A stretch of 21,458 nucleotides of DNA, from NCBI GenBank assembly GCA_900553295.1, contig USCR01000026.1, positions 1 to 21,458 on the forward strand, written 5' to 3'. This stretch comes from an uncultured Eubacteriales bacterium (GTDB taxonomy: Bacteria; Bacillota; Clostridia; Christensenellales; Aristaeellaceae). Made by a program: the position numbers and the translations under genes. Below are positions 1 to 8,101 of this stretch, piece after piece (the stretch's first letter is position 1; each line of letters starts with the position of its first letter). Under the pieces are notes generated by a model that was not told the origin of the DNA, made no database searches, and worked only from the letters and a program-made list of their open reading frames with translations.

Positions 1-21
1 CGGTAAATAACTTTCCCCCGG

Positions 22-54
22 GGGAGGCATGCCATGCGTGCCTCCCTCTTTTTT
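22..54 (+). terminator. Intrinsic terminator of an upstream gene
   Basis: The 8-bp arms GGGAGGCA (22-29) and TGCCTCCC (39-46) form a stem, followed by a T-rich tail ending in six T residues (49-54). It points rightward, so it should end a transcript whose gene lies left of the window. Confidence 0.75.
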
Positions 55-117
55 AGCAGGGACTTTCCGCACCAGGTCATCCAGCGCTTCGGGGAATATT
101 TCCCCGCCTTATCCCTT

Positions 118-176
118 GGGCTGCCTATGGAGCCCTTTTCTATCCGGCAAACGGCATGTTGCCGGATTTTTCTTTT
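118..176 (+). terminator. Second terminator, possibly a tandem pair
   Basis: The 9-bp perfect stem ATCCGGCAA (142-150) / TTGCCGGAT (159-167) runs into five T residues, then C and four more T residues. Just before it, GGGCT (118-122) and AGCCC (131-135) form a weaker hairpin followed by TTTT. With the stem at 22-54 this makes two or three stacked rightward terminators. No convincing coding sequence lies between them. Confidence 0.65.
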
Positions 177-415
177 GATGTTCCAGCACAGAACCGTGGC
201 CAAGCAGCCCCTTATGGCCGGGGCACAAAGGCGCCGCAAAGCCGCCCGCAGCAGGGATTTCGCCTGCCGGGAGCAACCTGTGCCGCGGGCTGACGCACAG
301 CTTTGCAGAAAAAAAGTAAAGCCGTGCAGGAATTTCCATCCTTGGAACGTCAATTAGAACGGAGGCAGGTTTTTGCACTGGCTCCGCAATCAGGATAAGG
401 AAGAAGGTAAGACGT
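177..415 (+). other. Non-coding leader region, structured, unrecognised
   Basis: No ORF here has a convincing start and ribosome binding site. The stretch probably holds the promoter and 5' untranslated region of the gene starting at 416. GCCCGC (244-249) can pair with GCGGGC (285-290), enclosing further GC-rich complementarity, so a folded leader is possible. I checked it against cobalamin, c-di-GMP and T-box leader motifs and saw none. I could not place a sigma-70 promoter with confidence. Confidence 0.35.
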
Positions 416-2728
416 ATGATGAAGCGAATGATCGCGCTGCTGCTTGTGCTGGTGATGACCCTGTGCGCAGCGGCCGCATGGGCTGCTCCAGGCGATACAA
501 CGTTGTTTGCCCGTGACTATGATGCAAACAATAGTCCCTCTGTCACCACCGCTGTAGCCGTTGGGGACACGCTGTACATGCTCGTCAATCAGTTTGACGA
601 GGAGCTGTCGGACAATATTTTTTCGCTCTACCGGTATACCCAGGGCCAAAGCAGCGAGCCGGAACTGCTGGCGAACAAGCTGTGCTATACCCGCTGGTAT
701 AGCACCATGGAAGATGCCAAGGCCGCCCAGGCCAACATCGGTGCCGATCCGGAGACGGGCTTTGGTTATTTGTTCAGCGATGGCGAAAAGCTCTATGGCT
801 TTAATACCCTGAATGGGGAAATTGCCAGTCTCACCTTTGCGGACGGGGCCATGTCCCGGGAGGTTGTCTGCACCGTTGCCACCAATGACCTGTATATTCA
901 GGAGGAAGATTATTCCTATATGGTAGACATCAACGGCCTGTGCTGCATGAATGGCCATGTCTACTTTGCCTCCTCCGACTGGCGTGGGAGAGAGCCGCAA
1001 TATTTCCTCTATGATATCAACCTGGACGGCGGCGCTGTGACGAAGCTCCCCCTCACCCAGCGGATCAACAGCACGATACCCTACAAGGATGGCCTGCTGC
1101 TGAGCTATATTTCCTCTTCCTGGGATGAAAACACCAACCAGGAGATCCCCGCCCAGCTGGTAACCGTCAATCCCGCAGATGGCGCCACGGTTTCCCTAAA
1201 GGAGATGGCGGATACCGCCTATATCTACACCCTGGCCTACGACGCGGCCAAGGATACCGTGTACTACTTTACCGAAAGCACCCTGTGGGGCATGACCGGC
1301 ATGGGTGCTCCCTTCAAGGCAGCCTATGCCAACCAGAGCTATGTGGATAGCATGACGATTTTCAGCTCCGGCTATGCCGCGCTGTGGAGCAGCGATGGCC
1401 TGGAAATCCACAACCTGGACCCTGCCTATCTGCCCACCAAGACGCTGACCCTCATCGGCAGCTGGCGGGATGCCGCCGCCAGGAAGTTCACCCAGGAGAA
1501 TCCCGACATCCCGTTGATTTTCAGCGAGCAGTACTACGGCATGGCTGATCTGGGCCAGGCCATGGTATCCGGGGACACCACCATTGATGTCATCCGTACC
1601 AATGTAGAAAATGGCTTTGATAACCTGCTGGAAAAGGGGTACTGCGCAGATCTATCTTCCAGCCAGAAGCTCATGGATTACGTGAACTCCCTGTACCCTG
1701 CCCTGCGGGATGAAGTGATGAAGGACGGCAAACTGTATGCCATTCCGGTAACCCTCTACGGCTCCACCCTGAGCTATATGCCCAGCAAGCTGGAGGAAAT
1801 CGGCCTGACGGAAGAAGATATGCCCACAACCTTTGTGGAGCTATGCGAGTTCATCACCCGCTGGAACAACGAGTGGATTGACGATGAAAACAAAACGAAT
1901 GTAATGCCCTTCTGCACCACCATGAGCAACCGTTCCGTGATCTTTGACCTGATGCTCAAGGCCTATCTGGATTATTACGATGCCAAGGACGAACCGCTTA
2001 CCTTCGATACGCCGGAGTTCAACGCCATGCTCACCGCCCTGGACAGCATGGACGCCTCCAACCTGGACATGCCCGCAAACATGAGCGATCAGGAATATGA
2101 CGAGTATTACCAGCTATATTCCGGGGTATTTGTGGATCGGGGGCTGCTCTCCACCGCCGAGGGTGAATATGCCGCCGTGCCGCTCAAGCTCTCCATCGGC
2201 GAGGGCAAGGATTTCACGGTGGGCACAACCATGGAGGTCCTCTTCGTAAATCCCCGCTGTGCCAATCTGCCGGAAGCCATTAAGCTGCTGGAGTGCTACG
2301 TGGACACCCTGGACGAATCCTACAAGATTCTCATGTGCCCCGACTGCAATGATCCCGTGGAAAATCAATACTATCAGGACACCCTCAAAAACTTCCAGGA
2401 CAGCCTGGCCGAACTTCAGGAACAGCTCAAAACCGCCGATGACGCCGAGAAGCGCGACCTGGAAGACACCATCAAATACTATGAGGATTCTCTGAACAAC
2501 AAGGAAAGCTTCCGCTGGGACTACTCCGCCCAAACCATTGCCCAGTACCGGGAAATCGGCGACCATGTTTTTGCCCGGCATGCCAACGTACTGTACAGCG
2601 CCGGTAACGACACCAGCACCCAGCTGCGCAGCCTGCATGAACGGTACGTGCAAAAGCAAATTACCAAAGACCAATACATCAAGGAACTGAACCAGAAGGC
2701 ACGGATGATCGTGCTGGAAAATCAATAA
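416..2728 (+). CDS. Secreted propeller/solute-binding fusion protein, copy 1
   Basis: A 770-residue exported protein. Residues 1-24 form a signal peptide with a hydrophobic core and a likely signal peptidase I site at AWA|AP. The only cysteine there, in TLCA, does not fit a lipobox. Residues 25 to about 330 repeat short strands of the type GDTLYML and KDGLLLSY, suggesting a beta-propeller-like sensor half. From about residue 340 the sequence resembles family 1 extracellular solute-binding proteins (DAAARKFTQENPDI, EVMKDGKLYAIPV, a segment around FITRWNNEW). Residues 650-700 are a predicted coiled coil, and the C-terminus is helical. No ABC permease or ATPase gene is adjacent, so the ligand and partner are unknown. 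The start may be this ATG or the next codon; AAGGAAGAAGG lies about 8 bases upstream. It is paralogous along its full length to the next gene. Confidence 0.85.
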   Translation: MMKRMIALLLVLVMTLCAAAAWAAPGDTTLFARDYDANNSPSVTTAVAVGDTLYMLVNQFDEELSDNIFSLYRYTQGQSSEPELLANKLCYTRWYSTMEDAKAAQANIGADPETGFGYLFSDGEKLYGFNTLNGEIASLTFADGAMSREVVCTVATNDLYIQEEDYSYMVDINGLCCMNGHVYFASSDWRGREPQYFLYDINLDGGAVTKLPLTQRINSTIPYKDGLLLSYISSSWDENTNQEIPAQLVTVNPADGATVSLKEMADTAYIYTLAYDAAKDTVYYFTESTLWGMTGMGAPFKAAYANQSYVDSMTIFSSGYAALWSSDGLEIHNLDPAYLPTKTLTLIGSWRDAAARKFTQENPDIPLIFSEQYYGMADLGQAMVSGDTTIDVIRTNVENGFDNLLEKGYCADLSSSQKLMDYVNSLYPALRDEVMKDGKLYAIPVTLYGSTLSYMPSKLEEIGLTEEDMPTTFVELCEFITRWNNEWIDDENKTNVMPFCTTMSNRSVIFDLMLKAYLDYYDAKDEPLTFDTPEFNAMLTALDSMDASNLDMPANMSDQEYDEYYQLYSGVFVDRGLLSTAEGEYAAVPLKLSIGEGKDFTVGTTMEVLFVNPRCANLPEAIKLLECYVDTLDESYKILMCPDCNDPVENQYYQDTLKNFQDSLAELQEQLKTADDAEKRDLEDTIKYYEDSLNNKESFRWDYSAQTIAQYREIGDHVFARHANVLYSAGNDTSTQLRSLHERYVQKQITKDQYIKELNQKARMIVLENQ

Positions 2729-2740
2729 AACCCTGCCCAC

Positions 2741-2792
2741 GGAGAGATGTGGCGCAACGCTTTAGGCCTGCGCCCATCTCTCCCTTTTTTTT
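2741..2792 (+). terminator. Intrinsic terminator after copy 1
   Basis: GGAGAGATG (2741-2749) pairs with CATCTCTCC (2775-2783), and GGCGCA with TGCGCC continues the stem. Eight T residues follow (2785-2792). It ends 12 to 64 bases past the stop, so the two paralogues are probably transcribed separately. Confidence 0.9.
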
Positions 2793-2913
2793 ACAGGTGT
2801 AAATCTACAGTTGCTGTGCACCTTTTCCGGCACCTTACACGTCATAATAAATGAAGGCATTTTTTCCTGTCCATTTCACTTCACACCGTCCTGTATGAAA
2901 GAAGGGAAACTGT

Positions 2914-5226
2914 ATGTTCAAGCGTGTTGGAATCTTTCTGCTGATTTTCATTTTGGTTTGCCTGTGCACGTCCGCCCTGGCTGCGCCGGATGATGTCCTG
3001 CTCTTTACCCGGGATGAAACAGCCACCCGCAATCCTACCGTGGAAGCGGCAGTGCCCGTGGGCGACACCCTCTACATGCTCCTGCGAATGTACGAGGAGA
3101 CGGATTCCGCCTGGGTATACCGGATGTTCCGCTATACCCTGGGGCAGGGCGCCGAAGCGGAAAAGATTTGCGACAACATCTTCTATACGCGGTCCTATCC
3201 CAACCTGGGAAGCGCCATAGCAAGCCAGCAGGAGGGTATGTCCCCGGAGGAGGGCTTCGGCTATCTGTTTGGGGACGGTGAAAGCCTCTATGGCTTCAAC
3301 AACCTCACCGGCAGCATGGCTGCGCTTACCTTCGCCGATGGCGCCATGCACCGGGAGGAGGTATGCACCGTGGACACGCAGGCGCTCCTCATCGCGGAGA
3401 ACGACTACTCCTACGTGGTGGACATCATGTCCCCGGTGCTGATGGATGGGCATCTGTACTTTGCCTTTACGGACTGGCGGACGTCCGAACCCGCTTACAG
3501 CCTGTTTGACATCAACCTGGCGGACGGTTCCGTGCGCACCCAGGCGCTGGAACGTCAGCTGAACGATCTTACCGTGTACAAGGATGGAACCTTGCTGGGC
3601 TACGCGCCCAGCCGCATGGACCGCGACACGGGAAAGCGTCTCCCCTCCTGCCTGGTGGCGGTTCACCCTGCCGACGGCACTCTTACCCCTGTGCAGGACT
3701 TGTCTGACGACCTGCGCCTGGACCGGATGGTCTATGACCCGGCTGCCGATACTCTCTACTACTCCAGTCCCAGCATCCTGTGGGCCATGCCCGCTCTGGG
3801 CCAGCCCCAGCAGGTTGCCTATACCAACCAGGGCTATGCCAGCGGACTGGCCGTGCTTGGCAAGGGATATGCCGCCGTGTGGGACAGCGACGGCCTGGAA
3901 ATCCGCAACCTGGACCCAGCCTATCTGCCCACCAAAACGCTGACCATTGTCAACACGAGCCGCGACGCAGCTGCCCAGCAATTCACCCGGGAAAACCCGG
4001 ATGTGCCGCTGATCTATCCCCAGGACTTCTACAGCCTGGAAACCCTGGGAACGGCCATGATCTCAGGAGAAACGGCCATCGACCTGGTTGCGCTGGACGT
4101 GGACGGGGGCTTTGATGCCATGCTGGAAAAGGGATACTGCGCGGACCTGTCCTCCAGCCAGGTGCTCATGGACTTTGTCCAGGGCCTCTACCCCGCCGTG
4201 CAGAAGGAAATCATGAAGGACGGCAAGCTCTACGCCATTCCCGTGAGCATCAGCAGCAGCGTGCTGTGCTACAACGTGGACAAGCTGGAGGAAGTGGGGC
4301 TGACCCAGGAGGACGTTCCCACCAACCTGGTGGACCTGTGCGCCTTCATCACCCGCTGGAACAATGAATGGATGGACGATGAAAACAAGGCCAACGTCAT
4401 GCCCATTTGCACCCTGTCCAGCAACCGGCAGATTGTCTTTGATATGATGCTCAACGGCTACATCGACTACTATGACGCCACCGGGCAGACGCTGGACTTT
4501 GACACGCCTTTGTTCAACCAGCTGCTCACTGCCCTGGACAACATGGCCGCGGACAACCTGGACCGCCCCGCGGTGATGAGCGACATGGAATACGACGAAT
4601 TCTATCAGCTCTACTCCGGGCTGTTTTTGGAGGATAGCCTGCTCAGCTCCGTCAGCACAGGCAGGGAGTATCTCTTGGGACCGCTGGCCTTGAACGATGA
4701 ACTGGATTACAAGGTTGGCGCCTACATGCAGGTGATGTTTGTCAATCCCAAGTGCGAGAACATGCCGGAAGCCCTGAAGCTGCTGGAATGCTATGTGCAG
4801 AACATCAGCCCCTATTCCCTGATACCGCTTTCGCCGAATGCCAACGATCCCCTGCCCAATCCCAATTACGAGCAGACCGTACAGAACCTCCAGGAAAACC
4901 TGGCGGATCTCCAGGCGCAGCTGGCCGACGTGGACCCCGCCCAGAAGCGGGATCTGGAGGATTCCATCGCCTACTATGAGCAGCGCCTGGCCAACCAGGA
5001 GGACCTGCGCTGGAACATTTCCCCGGAAACCATCACCCGATACCGGGAGCTCATTGGCGACCACGTCTACATCCGGCACAGCAACGTGCTCTACAGCGCC
5101 GGGGACGATACCTATGCCCAGCTGCAAAGCCTGCACAACCGCTATATCCAGAATCAGATCACCCGGGAGCAGTACATCAAGGAACTGAACCAGAAGGCAC
5201 GGATGATCGTGCTGGAAGATCAATAA
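2914..5226 (+). CDS. Secreted propeller/solute-binding fusion protein, copy 2
   Basis: A second 770-residue protein with the same architecture as its upstream neighbour. It has a signal peptide (residues 1-23, cleavage near ALA|AP, no lipobox), a propeller-like half to about residue 330, a family 1 solute-binding-like domain, a coiled coil around residues 650-700 (with LQENLADLQAQLADVD) and a helical C-terminus. The two proteins align without large gaps, and the best-conserved blocks are NLDPAYLPTKTLT, EKGYCADLSSSQ, FITRWNNEW and the last 20 residues. Less conserved blocks fall in the putative ligand-binding half, which would fit different ligands. GAAGGG lies about 8 bases before the ATG. 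A strong hairpin follows, so it is probably monocistronic. Function beyond an envelope binding or sensing role cannot be assigned. Confidence 0.85.
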   Translation: MFKRVGIFLLIFILVCLCTSALAAPDDVLLFTRDETATRNPTVEAAVPVGDTLYMLLRMYEETDSAWVYRMFRYTLGQGAEAEKICDNIFYTRSYPNLGSAIASQQEGMSPEEGFGYLFGDGESLYGFNNLTGSMAALTFADGAMHREEVCTVDTQALLIAENDYSYVVDIMSPVLMDGHLYFAFTDWRTSEPAYSLFDINLADGSVRTQALERQLNDLTVYKDGTLLGYAPSRMDRDTGKRLPSCLVAVHPADGTLTPVQDLSDDLRLDRMVYDPAADTLYYSSPSILWAMPALGQPQQVAYTNQGYASGLAVLGKGYAAVWDSDGLEIRNLDPAYLPTKTLTIVNTSRDAAAQQFTRENPDVPLIYPQDFYSLETLGTAMISGETAIDLVALDVDGGFDAMLEKGYCADLSSSQVLMDFVQGLYPAVQKEIMKDGKLYAIPVSISSSVLCYNVDKLEEVGLTQEDVPTNLVDLCAFITRWNNEWMDDENKANVMPICTLSSNRQIVFDMMLNGYIDYYDATGQTLDFDTPLFNQLLTALDNMAADNLDRPAVMSDMEYDEFYQLYSGLFLEDSLLSSVSTGREYLLGPLALNDELDYKVGAYMQVMFVNPKCENMPEALKLLECYVQNISPYSLIPLSPNANDPLPNPNYEQTVQNLQENLADLQAQLADVDPAQKRDLEDSIAYYEQRLANQEDLRWNISPETITRYRELIGDHVYIRHSNVLYSAGDDTYAQLQSLHNRYIQNQITREQYIKELNQKARMIVLEDQ

Positions 5227-5263
5227 AGTTTTCACCCTTTGGGAATGGCAAAAATACTTTTCG

Positions 5264-5302
5264 GCATGGGGCGCGGACGTTTCTCCGCGCCCCATGCTGT
5301 TT
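5264..5302 (+). terminator. Intrinsic terminator after copy 2
   Basis: A perfect 14-bp stem, GCATGGGGCGCGGA (5264-5277) with TCCGCGCCCCATGC (5284-5297), has a 6-base loop and is followed by TGTTTC. The T-tract is weak but the stem is very stable. Confidence 0.7.
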
Positions 5303-5415
5303 CTGGGTGTGCTGAACACATTGCGCACAGAAAAGCAGGAATTTTTTCAATGAAGCGCGAAGGAAGCATGCGAGCCTGATTCCGGGAAAATGCCATACGA
5401 AGGAAGCATGTGCAG

Positions 5416-5946
5416 ATGTTGGAGGCATTGATCGCCGCCATAGGGCAAAGCGCAAAGGCACAAGGGAACACCTTCTGGACACGAAAGCTAACCATGGGCA
5501 CGCCTGTGCAGGTACACCTGGCGGTTATGGTAGAGCCATATCTCAGCCGCGTATTGGACGGGAGCAAAACCATAGAGTCCAGGTTTTCCCGAAAAAAAAT
5601 TGCGCCCTGGGGGCGCGTGTCATCCGGGGACGTAGTGGTACTGAAAAAATCAGGTGGCAGCTTTGTGGCGGTCTTTGAGGCCACCGACGCCACCTATGTG
5701 GAGCTTTCCCCCGACAGCATGGCACAGATCAGGCAGGCCTATGGTCAAGCTCTCTGCGTGGACGACGCCTTCTGGCAGGCCAAGGCCGAATGCTCCTTTG
5801 CGACGCTGATTTCCATTGGCCATTTGTTTGTTTTTCCACCATTCTCCCTTGCGTTTCGAAACCGGCGGTCCTGGGTGGATCTGGGAACGTTCACAGGTCA
5901 ATCCACTTCCGCCGGTGGACACCTGGAGGCGCATTGCAGCACATGA
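5416..5946 (+). CDS. ASCH-domain (PUA-like) protein
   Basis: About 176 residues. The segment from roughly residue 33 matches an ASCH domain, a PUA-like fold linked to RNA or modified-base binding. It shows the family pattern G-x-K-x-x-E-x-R as GSKTIESR (residues 49-56), then an SSGDVVVLKKSGG strand, and ends with the FRNRRSWVDL block seen near the C-terminus of such proteins. The specific substrate is unknown. The start is uncertain: a GTG at 5410 and this ATG at 5416 both follow GAAGGAAG, and this ATG has the better spacing. A later ATG at 5494 would leave a plain ASCH domain but lacks a ribosome binding site. The roughly 30 residues before the domain show nothing recognisable. The stop codon runs directly into a hairpin repeat. 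Confidence 0.7.
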   Translation: MLEALIAAIGQSAKAQGNTFWTRKLTMGTPVQVHLAVMVEPYLSRVLDGSKTIESRFSRKKIAPWGRVSSGDVVVLKKSGGSFVAVFEATDATYVELSPDSMAQIRQAYGQALCVDDAFWQAKAECSFATLISIGHLFVFPPFSLAFRNRRSWVDLGTFTGQSTSAGGHLEAHCST

Positions 5947-5986
5947 TAACTGCCGTGCGGGGAGCATCCTTCCCGCACGGCAGTTT
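5946..5986. repeat. 41-bp hairpin repeat, left copy
   Basis: The arms AACTGCCGTGCGGG (5948-5961) and CCCGCACGGCAGTT (5972-5985) form a 14-bp stem. The sequence recurs at 6183-6223 in the same orientation with one difference. It follows the ASCH stop immediately and may act as a weak terminator, although only three T residues follow. Confidence 0.8.
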
Positions 5987-5991
5987 CAGCG

Positions 5992-6178
5992 TGTCGAAAA
6001 AGTGGCAGATGCCACTTTTTCGAGGAAGCAAATTCGGTCAACCAGAGGTCGCCCGAATTTGTAAGGAATTGATTTTGCAAGCAAAATCAACGACCCGCGA
6101 AGCCGGCAAAGCCGGCTTACACGAATAAAAGTCAGAGGGGCCGCGGCCCCTCCGACACCTCCTAAAGGTTTTTTGACA
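5992..6178. repeat. Palindrome-cluster intergenic element
   Basis: About 187 bp made almost entirely of consecutive inverted repeats: 14-bp arms at 5994-6007/6010-6023, 9-bp arms at 6029-6037/6053-6061, 10-bp arms at 6069-6078/6081-6090, 8-bp arms at 6100-6107/6111-6118, and a 13-bp half palindrome with one mismatch at 6131-6143/6144-6156. The ends are themselves inverted repeats: TGTCGAAAAA (5992-6001) against TTTTTTGACA (6169-6178), 9 of 10 paired. There is no coding capacity that looks real. It could be a MITE-like or REP-like element, or a multibranched RNA. It sits between two convergent genes. Confidence 0.65.
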
Positions 6179-6182
6179 GTCT

Positions 6183-6223
6183 ATAACTGCCGTGCGAGGA
6201 GCATCCTTCCCGCACGGCAGTTT
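6183..6223. repeat. 41-bp hairpin repeat, right copy
   Basis: Same sequence and orientation as 5946-5986, with one substitution at the inner end of the left arm that shortens the stem to about 12 bp (6185-6196/6211-6222). It begins four bases beyond the stop codon of the minus-strand ABC transporter gene and may serve as its transcript end. Confidence 0.8.
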
Positions 6224-6226
6224 GCT

Positions 6227-8101
6227 TTATGTTGTATAGTATTGCGCCTGCGCATGCCACAGGGCATGGTAAACGCCGTCCTTTTCCGTCAGCAGCGCCG
6301 CGTGGGTGCCCTGCTGCACAATGCTCCCATGGTCAAACACGGCGATTTCGTCGCAGAACTTGCACGAGGACAGCCGATGGCTGATGTATATGGCCGTCTT
6401 ATCCCCGGCAATGGCGTCAAACTTGCTGTAAATCTCCGCCTCTGCCACGGGGTCCAGGGCCGCGGTGGGTTCATCCAGGACAATGAAGGGCGCATCCTTG
6501 AACAGCGCCCGGGCAATGGCTATTTTCTGCGCCTCTCCCCCGGAAATTTCCACGCCCTGGGGGTCCAGCTCCCGGTACAGGGAAGTATCCAGTCCCTGGG
6601 GCATGGCAGCCAGCCGTTCCCCAAAGCCCGCGTCCTCCAGGCAGCGCCGGGCCAGGGCGCGGTCATAGACGGAGGCTCCAGCCACGTTTTCCCCCAGGGG
6701 CAGCGCCAAGAGCTTGAAATCCTGAAACACCACAGAGAACAGCTCCATATAGTCCTCATAGCGGTATTTGCGAATGTCGATGCCATTGAGGAGAATCTCC
6801 CCCTCCGTGGGATCGTACAGGCGGCACAGAAGCTTGATAAAGGTCGTCTTTCCGCTGCCGTTCACGCCCACCACTGCCAGCCGGCTACCCACGCGAAATT
6901 GTATGTTCACATGGCGCAGCGCCCAGCGCTCGCTCCCCGGGTAGCGGAAGGACACGTCCCGGAACTCCACCAGATACTGGCGGTCCGAGCGCTTCTCGGT
7001 GGTAAGGCTCCCCTGATACATGGGATTGGGAAGGTCCAGAAAGGTAAAGCAGGTTTCCAGGAAATCCGCATTGCTGCGCACTTCGCCAAAAACCCGCAGC
7101 AATCCGGTGACGCCTGTAAACAGCTGGGTCATGGCGCCCACGTACTGGGTGATTTCCCCTACCCCAAAGGCCCCGGCCCAGGCTTTCAGGCACACAAACA
7201 GATAAACCAGCCCCGTGAGTCCCATGGAGAGCGCCTCGCCCAGCGCATACAGCCCGCCCATGGGACCCCTGGCATACCGGGCAATTTGCGACGCCACGCC
7301 GAACATCTGGTTCCGGGCCATGGAAACATCACATACCTGTTCCTGCTGGTTGTACATGCGCAGGTCGGCGGCGCGGGTACGGTGGTCATGGCACATAAAG
7401 CCGAAAAAAGAAAACAGCCGATTTCCCAGCCGGGCGTCCGAGGCGTACCGGCTCCAGAAACGCTGGGCGCGATTGCCGCACAGGGGCGAGGCCACCGCCA
7501 CCAGCAACATTAGCCCCGCCACCCCCGCCGAAAGCAGGGGATGGTTCAGAAAGGCCAGGGAACTTTCCCCAGGCACGCGGGAAAGGAACAGGCTTACGGA
7601 CAGCGCCACGCCGCCCAGCAGCAGCGTACCGTGCCTGAGCAGTTCCTCAAAATTGCGCCGTGCCCGCCGCATGCCCCAGCTGGACCAGCCGTCGTTCTGC
7701 TGAATCTGGGCAAACAGGTCATGAACAGATTGCCTGTCCATCTCCGCGTAATCCAGGGAGAGCATTTTGTCCATGTAAATCCTGCAATACAGCCGGTCCG
7801 CGCATCCCTTTTCATAGCTGGCCCAGCGGGTAAGCAGGCCGCTGGCCAGGGCGATACCCGCGGCGCTGCCCAATTGAAGGGCCACCCAGAAGGCCAGCTG
7901 CCGTGGGTCCCGGCCTCCGGCCAGCTCGCCGATGATTCGCGCGGAAAAGTATATCCCCGCATAGGCTTGCAGTGCCTTGAAAACCGCGCTGAGGGCACTG
8001 GACACAAAGTATCCCGGGCACAGCTTCCACCACACCCGCCACGCCCGCAGGGTCAGCCGCCATGCCTGGCGGTAGGATACGCGCTTCTCCTCAGGCTTCA
8101 T
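6227..8101 (-). CDS. ABC transporter, fused permease and ATPase (second subunit)
   Basis: About 624 residues: an N-terminal membrane region with several hydrophobic segments (residues ~20-340), then an ABC ATPase. The ATPase shows Walker A GVNGSGKTT near residue 410, signature ISGGEAQK near 518, Walker B IVLDEPTAALD near 540 and H-loop ISHRLSS near 571. This is the half-transporter layout of exporters that work as dimers. The reading frame stays open upstream, but the ATG at 8101 is chosen because AAGGGGG lies about 9 bases before it and it overlaps the preceding gene by 11 bases, which suggests translational coupling. The two adjacent subunits probably form a heterodimer. The substrate is unknown; peptide or lipid-like export would fit the family. 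Confidence 0.88.
   Translation of the reverse strand: MKPEEKRVSYRQAWRLTLRAWRVWWKLCPGYFVSSALSAVFKALQAYAGIYFSARIIGELAGGRDPRQLAFWVALQLGSAAGIALASGLLTRWASYEKGCADRLYCRIYMDKMLSLDYAEMDRQSVHDLFAQIQQNDGWSSWGMRRARRNFEELLRHGTLLLGGVALSVSLFLSRVPGESSLAFLNHPLLSAGVAGLMLLVAVASPLCGNRAQRFWSRYASDARLGNRLFSFFGFMCHDHRTRAADLRMYNQQEQVCDVSMARNQMFGVASQIARYARGPMGGLYALGEALSMGLTGLVYLFVCLKAWAGAFGVGEITQYVGAMTQLFTGVTGLLRVFGEVRSNADFLETCFTFLDLPNPMYQGSLTTEKRSDRQYLVEFRDVSFRYPGSERWALRHVNIQFRVGSRLAVVGVNGSGKTTFIKLLCRLYDPTEGEILLNGIDIRKYRYEDYMELFSVVFQDFKLLALPLGENVAGASVYDRALARRCLEDAGFGERLAAMPQGLDTSLYRELDPQGVEISGGEAQKIAIARALFKDAPFIVLDEPTAALDPVAEAEIYSKFDAIAGDKTAIYISHRLSSCKFCDEIAVFDHGSIVQQGTHAALLTEKDGVYHALWHAQAQYYTT

Noticed and set aside
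416..500. Lipoprotein signal in the solute-binding paralogues
   Set aside because: The cysteines in the signal peptides are preceded by leucine at -1 (TLC, CLC), which does not fit a lipobox; signal peptidase I sites AWA|A and ALA|A are better.
4063..5328. Long minus-strand open frame (421 codons) opposite the second solute-binding gene, and similar ones at 2881-3981 and 350-1000
   Set aside because: They are antisense shadows of the two paralogous genes; their translations are rich in His, Val and Gln without recognisable domains, and the plus-strand proteins have signal peptides and domain similarity.
5946..6223. CRISPR array
   Set aside because: Only two copies of the 41-bp repeat, separated by about 200 bp that is itself palindromic; no regular spacers and no cas genes.
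6173..7513. Plus-strand frames over the ABC transporter and SecDF genes (also 8184-8990, 9747-10658, 11286-12560)
   Set aside because: Antisense shadows of genes with clear Walker, signature, receiver, kinase or SecD/SecF motifs.
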